Source of the DNA: an uncultured Caulobacter sp.
GTDB taxonomy: Bacteria; Pseudomonadota; Alphaproteobacteria; Caulobacterales; Caulobacteraceae
NCBI GenBank assembly: GCA_936942565.1
Contig: CAKZJK010000097.1
Span: 1-32,505, forward strand
Direction of reading: 5' to 3'
DNA: 32,505 nucleotides
Shown: in pieces, positions 1 to 9,280 of the stretch
Layout of the letters: each line of letters begins with the position of its first letter
Position numbering within the stretch: the stretch's first letter is position 1
Made by a program: the position numbers and the translations under genes
Notes under the pieces: generated by a model
Database searches by the model: none
Seen by the model: the letters and a program-made list of their open reading frames with translations, nothing else
Told to the model about the DNA's origin: nothing

Positions 1-191
1 CAAGGGGCGAGGGCGCAGTCATGCGCAGCGCGGTGGTCCCAGCGGAAGTTCGGACACGGAGTTGGCAGTCTGTACGGTGCGAACTCTCCTCTTCCGCCAG
101 AGGGACGGCGCGCGCCCAACCTTCTTGACCTTCCCCGCCCAATCCGCTTGCCTGTCGCCCCAACGCCGTCAACCTCCCGGGAAGAAACCCC

Positions 192-1679
192 ATGTCCTTC
201 GTGCTGGCCATCGATCAGGGCACCACGTCCTCGCGCGCGATGGTGTTCCGCTCCGACATCTCGATCGCCGCGGTCGCGCAGCAGGAATTCCCGCAGCATT
301 TCCCGGCCTCGGGCTGGGTCGAGCACGAGCCGGAGGACATCTGGACCTCGACCGTGATGACCTGCCGCGATGCGCTGGAGAAGGCGGGGCTTGCCGCCAA
401 GGACATCGCCGCGATCGGCATCACCAACCAGCGCGAGACCACCGTGGTGTGGGACCGCGCCACCGGCCAGGCCGTGCATCGCGCCATCGTCTGGCAGGAC
501 CGCCGCACTGCCGACATCTGTGCCAGGCTCAAGGCCGAGGGCCATGAGCCGGATGTCAGCGCCAAGACCGGCCTGATCATCGACCCCTATTTCTCCGGCA
601 CCAAGGTCGCCTGGATCCTCGATCACGTGCCGGGCGCGCGCGAGCGCGCCGAGCGCGGCGAGTTGATGTTCGGCACCGTCGACTGCTATCTGCTGTGGCG
701 GCTGACCGGCGGCAAGGTGCACGCCACCGACGCCACCAACGCCTCGCGGACGCTGCTGTTCAACATCCACACCGGCCAGTGGGACGACACGCTGCTGAAG
801 CTGTTGCGCGTGCCGCGCTCGATGCTGCCCGAGGTCAAGGATTCCTCCGCCGATTTCGGCACCACCACGCCCGATCTGTTCGGCGGTCCGATCAAGATCG
901 CGGGCATCGCCGGCGACCAGCAGGCGGCGCTGATGGGCCAGGGCTGCGTATCGCCGGGCCTGATGAAGGCGACCTACGGCACCGGCTGCTTCATGCTGAT
1001 CAACACCGGCGAGGAGAAATGCGTCTCGCGTTCGCGCCTGCTCACGACGGTCGCGGCGCGGGTGAACGGCAAGACGACCTATGCGCTCGAAGGCTCGATC
1101 TTCGTCGCCGGCGCGGCAATCCAGTGGCTGGGCGAGGGACTGGGTGTCACCGGCGGTCCGCGCGGCGCCGAGGCCCTGGCGCGCGCCGCCAAGAGCGACC
1201 ACGGCGTCGTGGTCGTGCCGGCCTTCACGGGGCTGGGCGCGCCGTGGTGGGACGCCGGCGCGCGTGGGGCGATCTTCGGCCTGACGCGCGACGCGGGCCT
1301 GCCGGAGATCGCGGCGGCGACCTATGACGCCTGCGCCCTGCAGAGTCGCGACTTGATCGAGGCGATGCGCGCCGACGCGCCCGGCGCGTTCGGCGAAGCG
1401 GCTCAACTGCGCATCGATGGCGGCATGTCGCGAAGCGTCTGGTTCTCGCAGCGACTGGCGGATCTGACGGGCGTCTCCGTGCGCCGGTCGAGCTACCAGG
1501 AGACGACCGCGCTGGGCGCGGCCCTGTTCGCCGGGGTCGGCGCGGGGCTCTACGCCAGCGTCGAGGAGGCCGCCGAGGTCAGCCCCGCCGCCGAGACGCT
1601 CAAGCCCATGCTGAAAGCGCACGAACGCGAGGCCGCCTACGCGCGCTGGCTGGATGCGGTGCCGCGCGTCAGATCCTGA
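192..1679 (+). CDS. glpK: Glycerol kinase
   Basis: Full-length FGGY kinase: [48 protein letters not shown]-like gggaaga upstream of ATG. Confidence 0.97.
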   Translation: MSFVLAIDQGTTSSRAMVFRSDISIAAVAQQEFPQHFPASGWVEHEPEDIWTSTVMTCRDALEKAGLAAKDIAAIGITNQRETTVVWDRATGQAVHRAIVWQDRRTADICARLKAEGHEPDVSAKTGLIIDPYFSGTKVAWILDHVPGARERAERGELMFGTVDCYLLWRLTGGKVHATDATNASRTLLFNIHTGQWDDTLLKLLRVPRSMLPEVKDSSADFGTTTPDLFGGPIKIAGIAGDQQAALMGQGCVSPGLMKATYGTGCFMLINTGEEKCVSRSRLLTTVAARVNGKTTYALEGSIFVAGAAIQWLGEGLGVTGGPRGAEALARAAKSDHGVVVVPAFTGLGAPWWDAGARGAIFGLTRDAGLPEIAAATYDACALQSRDLIEAMRADAPGAFGEAAQLRIDGGMSRSVWFSQRLADLTGVSVRRSSYQETTALGAALFAGVGAGLYASVEEAAEVSPAAETLKPMLKAHEREAAYARWLDAVPRVRS

Positions 1680-1680
1680 C

Positions 1681-1730
1681 GTTTCGCCGTTGCCGCGGAC
1701 ATCGCTGTCATGATCTCTAGGCGGCGAAAC
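1681..1730. repeat. Inverted repeat GTTTCGCCG ... CGGCGAAAC (9-bp perfect arms)
   Basis: Arms 1681-1689 and 1722-1730, between the glpK stop and the lactonase start. Confidence 0.6.
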
Positions 1731-1750
1731 AAGAAGCGGAGACCGCCACC

Positions 1751-2803
1751 ATGACGACCCGACGCGCCGTGCTCGCCGCCGGAGCCGCCCTAATCGCCGG
1801 AGGACGATCGATGACCGCAGAAGCCGCGACGCCGGCTTTCCCCACGATCGGCCGCGTTCGGCGACTGTCGCCCGAACTGGACGCCATCATCGCGCCAGAC
1901 GCGGCGATCGAGCAGCTGGCCGACGGCATGATCTGGTCCGAAGGGCCGGTCTGGATCGCCGACGGCGGCTACCTGCTGTTCTCCGACGTGCCGGGCAACG
2001 TCATGTACCGGTGGAGCGAGAAGGACGGGAAGAGCGTCTTCCTTCAGCCCTCGGGCTATGCCGGTCCACCCACCAAGGTCTTCCGCGAGCCCGGGACCAA
2101 CGGCATGACCTTGTCGTTGGCGGGCGAGTTGTTGGTCTGCGACCATGGCAACCGCGCGGTCTCCAAGGTCGACCTGAAGACCAAGGCCAAGACCGTCTTG
2201 GCCGACCGCTTCCAGGGCAAGCGCTTCAACAGCCCCAACGACCTGATCGTCGCGCGGCTGGGCGACCTCAAGGGATCGATCTACTTCACCGATCCGCCCT
2301 ACGGCCTGGAGGGGCTGGACGCCTCGCCGGTGAAGGAGCTGCCGTTCAACGGTGTGTATCTCCGCCGTCCGGACGGCGAGGTGGCGCTGGTCGACGACAA
2401 GCTGACCTTCCCGAATGGTGTCGCTCTGTCGCCGGACGAGAAGCGCCTCTACGTCGCCGTGTCCGATCCGAAGGGCCCGATCATCATGGCCTACGACCTT
2501 GGTCGCGATGGACTGCCGGTTTCGCGAAAGGTCTTCTTCGACGCCAGCGAATTGCAGAAGGCGGGCGGCCCTGGCTTGCCCGACGGGATGCGGGTGGACG
2601 CCCACGGGCGGCTGTTCGCGACCGGTCCGGGCGGGGTCCTGATCCTGTCGCCGGAAGCCAAGCTTCTGGGCGTGATCGAGACCGGCTTCCCGACCGCCAA
2701 CTGCACGTTCGGCGAGGACGGCCACACGCTGTTCCTGACGTCCAATCACGTCCTGGCGCGGGTCCGCACCCTGACGTCGGGCCTCGCGGGAGCGAAGCAA
2801 TGA
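1751..2803 (+). CDS. SMP-30/gluconolactonase/LRE family lactonase with Tat-like signal peptide
   Basis: MTTRRAVLAAGAALIAGG N-terminus (twin Arg + hydrophobic); SMP-30 motifs WSEGPVW, NSPNDLIV, FPNGVALSPDEKRLYVA, LPDGMRVDAHGRLFATG. Confidence 0.9.
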   Translation: MTTRRAVLAAGAALIAGGRSMTAEAATPAFPTIGRVRRLSPELDAIIAPDAAIEQLADGMIWSEGPVWIADGGYLLFSDVPGNVMYRWSEKDGKSVFLQPSGYAGPPTKVFREPGTNGMTLSLAGELLVCDHGNRAVSKVDLKTKAKTVLADRFQGKRFNSPNDLIVARLGDLKGSIYFTDPPYGLEGLDASPVKELPFNGVYLRRPDGEVALVDDKLTFPNGVALSPDEKRLYVAVSDPKGPIIMAYDLGRDGLPVSRKVFFDASELQKAGGPGLPDGMRVDAHGRLFATGPGGVLILSPEAKLLGVIETGFPTANCTFGEDGHTLFLTSNHVLARVRTLTSGLAGAKQ

Positions 2804-3900
2804 GCACGATCAGCAAGCGAACCTTCATCGCCTCGGGCCTGGCGCTCGGCGCCGCCGCGAGGCCGCTGGACGCGCTGGCCCGCCAGACCGACCGCAAGCT
2901 GGGCTACGCGATCCTGGGTCTGGGCTACTACGCCACCAAGATCATCATGCCGCGCTTCGCCGAGTGCGAGCATTCCAAGCTCGTCGCGCTAGTCAGCGGC
3001 ACCCCCGAGAAGCTCAAGACGTTCGGCGAGCAGTACGGCATCCCCGAGAGCCACCGCTACAGCTACGAGACCTTCGACAGGATCGTCGACAACCCCGACG
3101 TCGACATCGTCTACGTCGTCACGCCCAACAGCCTGCACCGCACCTTCACCGAGCGCGCGGCCAAGGCCGGCAAGCACGTGATGTGCGAGAAGCCGATGGC
3201 CATCTCTGCGGCCGACTGCGAGGCGATGATCGCCGCCTGCAAGAAGGCTGGCCGCAAGTTGATGATCGGCTATCGCAGCCGCTTCCAGGCCCACAACATC
3301 GAAGCCATCAAGCTGATCCGCGACGGCGCGATCGGGCCCGTGCGACACGTCTCGACCGACCATGGCTTCACGATCGGCGATCCCACGCAGTGGCGGCTGA
3401 AGAAGGCGCTGTCGGGCGGCGGCAGCTTGATGGACATCGGCATCTACAGCCTGAACGCCGCCCGCTACCTGACCGGCGAGGAGCCGGTGGCCGTCAACGC
3501 CATCGAGTCCACGGACCGCTCGAACCCGCGCTTCAAGGAGGTGGAGGACATCATCAACTTCCAGCTCCTGTTCCCGTCGGGCGCCACGGCGCAGTGCGGC
3601 TCGGCCTACACCGCCAACTTCAACCGCTATCGGGTCACGGGGCCGAAGGGCTTCATCGAGCTCGACCCGGCTACCCCCTACCAGGGCCAGACGATGCGAA
3701 CCGCGCTGGGCGGACCGCCCACCCAACGCGAGCCGGCTCCGCAACCGAAGAACCAGTTCTCGGCGCAGCTGGACCACCTCTCCGAATGCATCCTGACGAA
3801 CCGCGAGCCGATCGTCGGAGGCGGGGAGGGGCTGAAGGACGTGCGTGTGATCGAGGCCATCTACCGCGCCGCCCGCGAGGGACGGACGGTGAAGCTGTGA
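2800..3900 (+). CDS. Gfo/Idh/MocA oxidoreductase, glucose-fructose / aldose-aldose oxidoreductase-like, exported
   Basis: ATG at 2800 overlaps the upstream stop (ATGA). MSTISKRTFIASGLALGAAA signal; YAILGLGYYATKIIMPRF Rossmann motif; GKHVMCEKPMA; GGGSLMDIGIYSLNAARYL; NQFSAQLDHLSE as in Zymomonas GFOR (recalled). Confidence 0.9.
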   Translation: MSTISKRTFIASGLALGAAARPLDALARQTDRKLGYAILGLGYYATKIIMPRFAECEHSKLVALVSGTPEKLKTFGEQYGIPESHRYSYETFDRIVDNPDVDIVYVVTPNSLHRTFTERAAKAGKHVMCEKPMAISAADCEAMIAACKKAGRKLMIGYRSRFQAHNIEAIKLIRDGAIGPVRHVSTDHGFTIGDPTQWRLKKALSGGGSLMDIGIYSLNAARYLTGEEPVAVNAIESTDRSNPRFKEVEDIINFQLLFPSGATAQCGSAYTANFNRYRVTGPKGFIELDPATPYQGQTMRTALGGPPTQREPAPQPKNQFSAQLDHLSECILTNREPIVGGGEGLKDVRVIEAIYRAAREGRTVKL

Positions 3901-4736
3901 GGGGACTGCTTCTGGCGGCGGCGTTGCTGGCGCCGAGCGCGGCCCTGGCCCAGCAACAGATCCCGCTGTGGCCCAACGGCGCGCCGGGCTTCGAGAGCCG
4001 CAAGGACATCCCTGAAGTCCCGGGCGACTATTGGCTCAGGAGCATCAACAACCCGTCGGTGACCGTCTATTCGCCGCCCAAGGAGATCGCGACCGGCGCG
4101 GCGCTGGTCGTGCTGCCGGGCGGTGGTCACAGGATCCTGGTGATCCGCTCCGAAGGTTCGGACGTCGCCAAGGTGCTGAACCCCGCCGGCGTGGCGGTCT
4201 TTGTCATCAAGTACCGGCTGTTCCGCGAGGAGGGCTCGCCCTACACGATCGAACACGCCCGCCAGGACGCGGTGCGCGGCGTGCGCTGGGTCCGCGCCCA
4301 CGCCGCCGACTACGGGATCGATCCCAAGCGGATCGGCCTGATGGGCTTCTCGGCCGGCGGCGAGACCGCGAACCTGGAGATTTATCAAGGCGCGAAGGCG
4401 AGCGATCCTAAGGTGGATGCGATCGACGCGGTCAGCGCGCGACCGGATTTCCAGGTGCTGGTCTATCCCGGTCCGCTCGGCGTCCCCGACAAGGTCCCGG
4501 CCGACGCCCCGCCGGCGTTCATGGTCGCGGCCAATGACGACGAATGCTGCTCGGCGCCGCTGGTCGATCTGCTGCCCAAGTTCCGCGCCGCCAAGGTCCC
4601 GGTCGAGCTGCACCTGTTCCAGGCCGGCGGCCACGCCTTCAACATGGGCCTGCGCAAGGAGCAGGCCTCGTTCAAGCACTGGCCGAACCTGCTGGTCGAC
4701 TGGCTCAACGACAATGGCTGGATGAAGCCGCGCTAG
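3897..4736 (+). CDS. Alpha/beta hydrolase (acetyl esterase / xylanase-associated esterase-like), secreted
   Basis: GTG at 3897 overlaps the upstream stop (GTGA). Signal MRGLLLAAALLAPSAALA; PGGGHR oxyanion region; GFSAGG nucleophile elbow; late GGHAF His. Confidence 0.85.
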   Translation: MRGLLLAAALLAPSAALAQQQIPLWPNGAPGFESRKDIPEVPGDYWLRSINNPSVTVYSPPKEIATGAALVVLPGGGHRILVIRSEGSDVAKVLNPAGVAVFVIKYRLFREEGSPYTIEHARQDAVRGVRWVRAHAADYGIDPKRIGLMGFSAGGETANLEIYQGAKASDPKVDAIDAVSARPDFQVLVYPGPLGVPDKVPADAPPAFMVAANDDECCSAPLVDLLPKFRAAKVPVELHLFQAGGHAFNMGLRKEQASFKHWPNLLVDWLNDNGWMKPR

Positions 4737-5410
4737 GGGTTCTCTTCGAGGTACGCCCTCACCCGGGCGAACAGCTCCTCGAACATCGGCGTCGTCAGGC
4801 GCCCTGTGTTCGTGTTCAGCCGCGAGCAGTGATAGCTGTTGAAGATGCGATAGGGCCCCGCCTGGAACTCCGAACCATGGCCGGGAATGCCCGCCGAGGC
4901 CTTGAGGCCCAGGGCCTTCAGCACGTTTCGGCGCGAGACGTCGCCCAGGGTGACGATGGCCTTCAGGTTTGGAAACATCTCGAGCCGCGTCGTCAGGAAT
5001 GGGCGGCAGTTGTTCTCTTCCGAGGTCTCGGGCTTGTTGCCCGGCGGGGCGCAGCGGACGGCGTTGGTCACGGCGCTGCCGATCAGCTTCAGTGAGTCAT
5101 CCGGCCGCGCCTCGAACTTGCCGGTGGCGAAGCCGAACTTGATCAGGGTGTCGTAGAGCAGGGTCCCGGCATAGTCGCCGGTGAAGGGCCGACCCGTGCG
5201 GTTGGCGCCCTTGCGACCCGGCGCCAGGCCCACGACCAGCAGCCGTGCGTCCTTGTCGCCGAAAGACGGTGCGGGGCCGTTGAACCAGTCGGGATAGAGG
5301 TCCTGGTTCTCGCGGCGATAGGCGACGAGACGGGGGCAGAGCGGGCAGTCGCGCGGCGGTTCCGCGGGGTTTGGCACGACCTCGCCGGCGATGTTGGAAG
5401 GTTGGGACAT
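4733..5410 (-). CDS. Uracil-DNA glycosylase, family 4/5 (UDGb-like, Fe-S)
   Basis: CPLCPRL Cys pair, LLVVGLAPGRKGANRTGRPFTGDYAG, AVRCAPPGNKP, YHCSRLNTNTGRLT. Confidence 0.9.
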   Translation of the reverse strand: MSQPSNIAGEVVPNPAEPPRDCPLCPRLVAYRRENQDLYPDWFNGPAPSFGDKDARLLVVGLAPGRKGANRTGRPFTGDYAGTLLYDTLIKFGFATGKFEARPDDSLKLIGSAVTNAVRCAPPGNKPETSEENNCRPFLTTRLEMFPNLKAIVTLGDVSRRNVLKALGLKASAGIPGHGSEFQAGPYRIFNSYHCSRLNTNTGRLTTPMFEELFARVRAYLEENP

Positions 5411-5411
5411 C

Positions 5412-6008
5412 TCAGTACTCGTCCTCGGCCTCGCGCTCGGCGGGGGTGCGGTTGTCGAGCGTCTGGCGCGGCGGCGTCCGCTGAGGACGGCCGATGATGC
5501 CGCCCAGGTCGGAGAGGTCGACGAAGTTGTCGGCCTGGCGGCGCAGGTCGTCGCTGGTCATCGGCGGCTGGCTCTTCATCGTCGAGACCACCGTCACACG
5601 CCGCCCCTTGCGCTGGACCGCCTCGACCAGGGCGCGGAAGTCGCCGTCGCCCGAGAACAGCACCAGGTGGTCGGCGGTCTCGGCCATCTGCAGCATGTCG
5701 ACGGCGATCTCGATGTCCATGTCGCCGCGCCAGCGCTTGCGGCCTTGGGAGTCGATGAACTCGCGCGCCGACTTCGTCACCAGGGTGAAGCCGTTGTAGT
5801 CCAGCCAGTCCACCAGCGGCCGGATTGGCGAATAGTCGTCGTTCTCGGCGATGGCGGTGTAGTAATAGGCCCGGATCAGGACGCCGCGCTTTTTGAACTC
5901 GTCGAGCAGCTTGCGGTAGTCGATGTCGAAGCCGAGCGCCTTGGCGGCGGAATAGAGATTGGCCCCATCGATGAATAGGGCGATGCGGTCGGTCGGATAG
6001 AAGGTCAC
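5412..6008 (-). CDS. NYN domain (LabA/DUF88 family) protein, putative PIN-like RNase
   Basis: IALFIDGANLYSAAK, DMDIEIAVDMLQMAETADHLVLFSGDGDFRALVEAVQRKGRRVTV. GTG start with AAGGAA SD on the minus strand; 1 nt before the UDG start codon. Confidence 0.88.
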   Translation of the reverse strand: MTFYPTDRIALFIDGANLYSAAKALGFDIDYRKLLDEFKKRGVLIRAYYYTAIAENDDYSPIRPLVDWLDYNGFTLVTKSAREFIDSQGRKRWRGDMDIEIAVDMLQMAETADHLVLFSGDGDFRALVEAVQRKGRRVTVVSTMKSQPPMTSDDLRRQADNFVDLSDLGGIIGRPQRTPPRQTLDNRTPAEREAEDEY

Positions 6009-6017
6009 GGTAATTCC

Positions 6018-6545
6018 TTGAAAAATCAGGTCGCTGAAAATGACTTGGACGAGGCCGTGATCGTGGCGCTCGGCTGCAATCTGGCCGGAGCCTATACGAG
6101 TCGCGAGGCGCTGTTGGAAGACGCCCTGGCCGCGTTGCCGCGGGAGGGGCTGGATGTCCTCGCTTGTTCCTCCTGGTGGCGGTCGGCCGCCTGGCCAGAT
6201 CCTGAAGGGCCAGAATATCTGAACGGCGTCGCGATCGTCCGAACCGCGCTGTCACCCGCCGAGACGCTGGCTGCTCTACATCGCGTCGAGGCGCGGTTCG
6301 GCCGGGCGAGGGGGGCGGCCAATGCCGCCCGCACCTTGGATCTCGATCTTGTGGCGCACGGGCGGATCGTCCTCGATGGCGAGCTCATCGTGCCTCATCC
6401 CCGGGCGCACGAGCGCCTGTTCGTGATGGGGCCGCTTACGGAGATAGCGCCGGGTTGGCGCCATCCTCTCATCGGTGAAGCAGCGTCCGGCCTCGCCAGC
6501 GTCGCCACGGTGGGGCGAGACGCCCGCTCCATTGCGAAAGTTTAA
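6018..6545 (+). CDS. folK: 2-amino-4-hydroxy-6-hydroxymethyldihydropteridine pyrophosphokinase
   Basis: VALGCNLAG, RTLDLDLVAHG, VPHPRAHERLFVMGPLTEIAPGWRHP. Start uncertain: TTG 6018, or GTG 6057 in the same frame. Confidence 0.88.
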   Translation: MKNQVAENDLDEAVIVALGCNLAGAYTSREALLEDALAALPREGLDVLACSSWWRSAAWPDPEGPEYLNGVAIVRTALSPAETLAALHRVEARFGRARGAANAARTLDLDLVAHGRIVLDGELIVPHPRAHERLFVMGPLTEIAPGWRHPLIGEAASGLASVATVGRDARSIAKV

Positions 6546-6630
6546 TGCCGAGCGAGCGCCGACGGCGCCCATAGTTCGCCCCAATTTCAGCGCCAAGCCT
6601 CGGCGCGAAACGCCGACAGGACCATTCGAG

Positions 6631-8676
6631 ATGAAATTGACCCGTTCGCTGCTCGCGTGCGCCGCCGCCTGCGCTCTGTTGTCCGCGGCGCCGGCCGCCC
6701 TGGCCCAGGCCAAGAGCGGCGTTGACCGGACCTCGATCGATACGTCGATCAAGCCGGGCGACGATTTCTGGACCTACGCCAACAACGCATGGATCAAGAC
6801 CCACCCGATCCCGGCCGACCGCAGCCGCTATGGCAAGGGAGCGGTCATGACGGAGGAAGCCAGCAAGCGCACGGTCGACTTGATCCAGGACGCCGCCAAG
6901 GCGGGGAGTGGAGACGGCAAGAAGGTCGGCGACTACTACGCCAGCTACATGGACGAGGCGGGCATCGAGGCCAAAGGGCTGACGCCGCTGAAGGCGGATC
7001 TGGCCCGCATCGCCGCCATCAAGACCAAGAGCCAGCTCGCGACCGTTCTCGGCGGCAACATCCGCGCCGACGTCGATGCGCTGAACTCCACCGACTTCTA
7101 CACGGACAACGTTCTGGGCCTGTGGGCGTCGCCCGCCTTCGACGACACCAGCAAGTACGCGCCGTTCCTGCTGCAGGGCGGCCTGGGAATGCCGGACCGC
7201 GAATATTATCTCTCGGACAAGGCCTCCATGGTCGAGGCGCGGACCAAGTATCTGGCCCACATCGAGAAGATCCTGACCTTGGGCGGCGTCGCCGACGCGG
7301 CGGCCAAGGCCAAAGGCATCATGGCGCTCGAGACCCGGCTGGCCCAGGCTTCGGGCAGTCGCGCCGACAGCGCGGATGTCCAGAAGGCCAACAACAGCTG
7401 GACCCCGGCCGATTTCGCCGCGAAGGCGCCCGGCTTGGATTGGAGCGTCTTTTTCGCGGCGGCCAAGTTGACGGATCAGCCGCGCTTCATCGTCTGGCAT
7501 CCGACCATGGTCACCGGGCTGGGCAAGGCGGTGGCCGACACCGATCTCGGGACCTGGAAGGACTATCTGACCTTCCATCTCCTGGACCACTACAGCAACG
7601 TCCTACCCAAGGCGTTCGTCGACGAGCGTTTCGCCTTCTACAACGCGACCCTGCAAGGTACGCCGGCGCTGTCGCCGCGCTGGAAACGCGGCGTGAATTC
7701 GACCAACGCCGTGCTCGGCGAAGCCGTCGGCAAGTTGTACGCTGACAAGTACTTCTCCGCCGAGTCCAAGGCCGCGGTGACGGCCATGGTCGACAACATG
7801 AAGGTCGCCTTCGAAAAGCGGATCGATGGCCTGACCTGGATGGATCCAGCGACCAAGGCCGAGGCTCGCAAGAAGGTGGCGGTGTTGAAGGTCGGGGTGG
7901 GCTATCCCGACTCCTGGCGCGACTATTCCGGCTATGCGGTGGTTCGCGGCGACGCTTTCGGCAACCTCAAGCGGTCGGAGGAATTCGACTACGCGACGAC
8001 CCTGAACAGGCTGGGCAAGCCTGTCGACCGCGGCGAGTGGGTGATGACCCCCCAGACGGTCAACGCGGTGAACCTGCCAATGCTGAACGGCCTGAACTTC
8101 CCCGCCGCCATCCTGGCGCCGCCGAATTTCGACCTGACCTATGACGCCGCCGCCAACTACGGCGCGACCGGCGCCACGATCGGTCACGAGATCAGCCACA
8201 GCTTCGACGACCAAGGCGCGCAGTTCGACAGCGAGGGTCGCCTACGGAACTGGTGGACGCCAGCCGACCTCCAGCACTTCCAGGAGGCGGGCGAAGCCCT
8301 CGCCGATCAGTTCGACACCTACAAGCCGTTCCCGGATCTCGCCGTGAACGGCAAGCAGACGCTGAGCGAGAATATCGCCGACGTCGCCGGACTTGGCGCG
8401 GCGCTCGACGCCTATCACGCCTCGCTGGACGGCAAGCCCGCGCCGGTGATTGATGGTTTGACCGGCGATCAGCGCTTCTTCCTGGCCTACGCCCAAAGCT
8501 GGCTGGGCTATTCGCGGCCCGCCGCCTTGCGCCAGCAGCTCGTCACCGATGGTCACGCGCCCGACCAATATCGCGCCTTCACGGTCCGCAACCTTGACGC
8601 ATGGTACGATGCTTTCGGTATCAAGCCGGGAGACTCGATGTACCTGCCGCCCGAGAAGCGCGTGAAGGTCTGGTAG
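6631..8676 (+). CDS. M13 family zinc metallopeptidase (neprilysin/PepO-like), exported
   Basis: Signal MKLTRSLLACAAACALLSAAPAALA; HEISHSFDDQG zinc motif; ENIADVAG; C-terminal VKVW. ATG 6631 chosen over the upstream in-frame extension. Confidence 0.93.
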   Translation: MKLTRSLLACAAACALLSAAPAALAQAKSGVDRTSIDTSIKPGDDFWTYANNAWIKTHPIPADRSRYGKGAVMTEEASKRTVDLIQDAAKAGSGDGKKVGDYYASYMDEAGIEAKGLTPLKADLARIAAIKTKSQLATVLGGNIRADVDALNSTDFYTDNVLGLWASPAFDDTSKYAPFLLQGGLGMPDREYYLSDKASMVEARTKYLAHIEKILTLGGVADAAAKAKGIMALETRLAQASGSRADSADVQKANNSWTPADFAAKAPGLDWSVFFAAAKLTDQPRFIVWHPTMVTGLGKAVADTDLGTWKDYLTFHLLDHYSNVLPKAFVDERFAFYNATLQGTPALSPRWKRGVNSTNAVLGEAVGKLYADKYFSAESKAAVTAMVDNMKVAFEKRIDGLTWMDPATKAEARKKVAVLKVGVGYPDSWRDYSGYAVVRGDAFGNLKRSEEFDYATTLNRLGKPVDRGEWVMTPQTVNAVNLPMLNGLNFPAAILAPPNFDLTYDAAANYGATGATIGHEISHSFDDQGAQFDSEGRLRNWWTPADLQHFQEAGEALADQFDTYKPFPDLAVNGKQTLSENIADVAGLGAALDAYHASLDGKPAPVIDGLTGDQRFFLAYAQSWLGYSRPAALRQQLVTDGHAPDQYRAFTVRNLDAWYDAFGIKPGDSMYLPPEKRVKVW

Positions 8677-8699
8677 GGGCCTGGGGCCTAGACATTGAC

Positions 8700-8730
8700 T
8701 CGCGAAGCGGGCATAAGCGCCCGCTCGCGA
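8700..8730. terminator. Strong hairpin after the M13 peptidase gene (terminator-like, no T-tract)
   Basis: TCGCGA-A-GCGGGC / loop ATAAGC / GCCCGC-TCGCGA: 12 bp with one bulged A. Confidence 0.55.
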
Positions 8731-8810
8731 AAGCTGATGATCGTGCGCGGCGTTGCGTGTCGCCGCACGGAAGCCTATTTTGCGTTAGATAACCGCAGCC
8801 CGAGGAACTC

Positions 8811-9170
8811 ATGGCCCGCGTCACCGTCGAAGATTGCGTCGAGAAGGTTCCGAACCGCTTCGCGCTCGTCCTGCTGTCGGCGCACCGCGCCCGTGGCATC
8901 TCGGCCGGCGCGGCCCTGATGGTCGACCGCGACAACGACAAGAACCCGGTCGTGGCCCTGCGCGAGATCGCCGACGATGTGATCGATCACGAGGGGCTCA
9001 AGGAGCACCTCATCACGACGCTGCAACGCGTCGACGAGCACACCGAAGCCGAGGAAGAGGCCGAGACCCTGGCCCTGCTGGCTGATCCGAGCCACATGCA
9101 GATGAGCGAGCTGGAACTGGTCCGCGCTCTGCAGAGCGACCGCGACGGCGGCCAGGAGGAGCGGTACTGA
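8811..9170 (+). CDS. rpoZ: DNA-directed RNA polymerase subunit omega
   Basis: [47 protein letters not shown]. Confidence 0.96.
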   Translation: MARVTVEDCVEKVPNRFALVLLSAHRARGISAGAALMVDRDNDKNPVVALREIADDVIDHEGLKEHLITTLQRVDEHTEAEEEAETLALLADPSHMQMSELELVRALQSDRDGGQEERY

Positions 9171-9280
9171 GCCCCGAAGGCGCAGACCCTCTGACCCTGG
9201 AAGCGGTCGCTAACACCGCTTCATCCCAACGCGCGCCAGATTCCGCTCCTATTGGGGCCGAATCGGGCGCGTCGTCGTCT

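Noticed and set aside
2011-3900. 629-aa ORF suggesting a fusion N-terminal to the oxidoreductase
   Set aside because: The first 263 residues are an out-of-frame reading of the lactonase gene. The real start is ATG 2800, coupled by ATGA. The same applies to 2964-4736 (real start 3897) and 14750-15628 (real start 14933).
6475-6630. N-terminal extension of the M13 peptidase from 6475
   Set aside because: Overlaps the folK 3' end. A clear signal peptide begins at ATG 6631.
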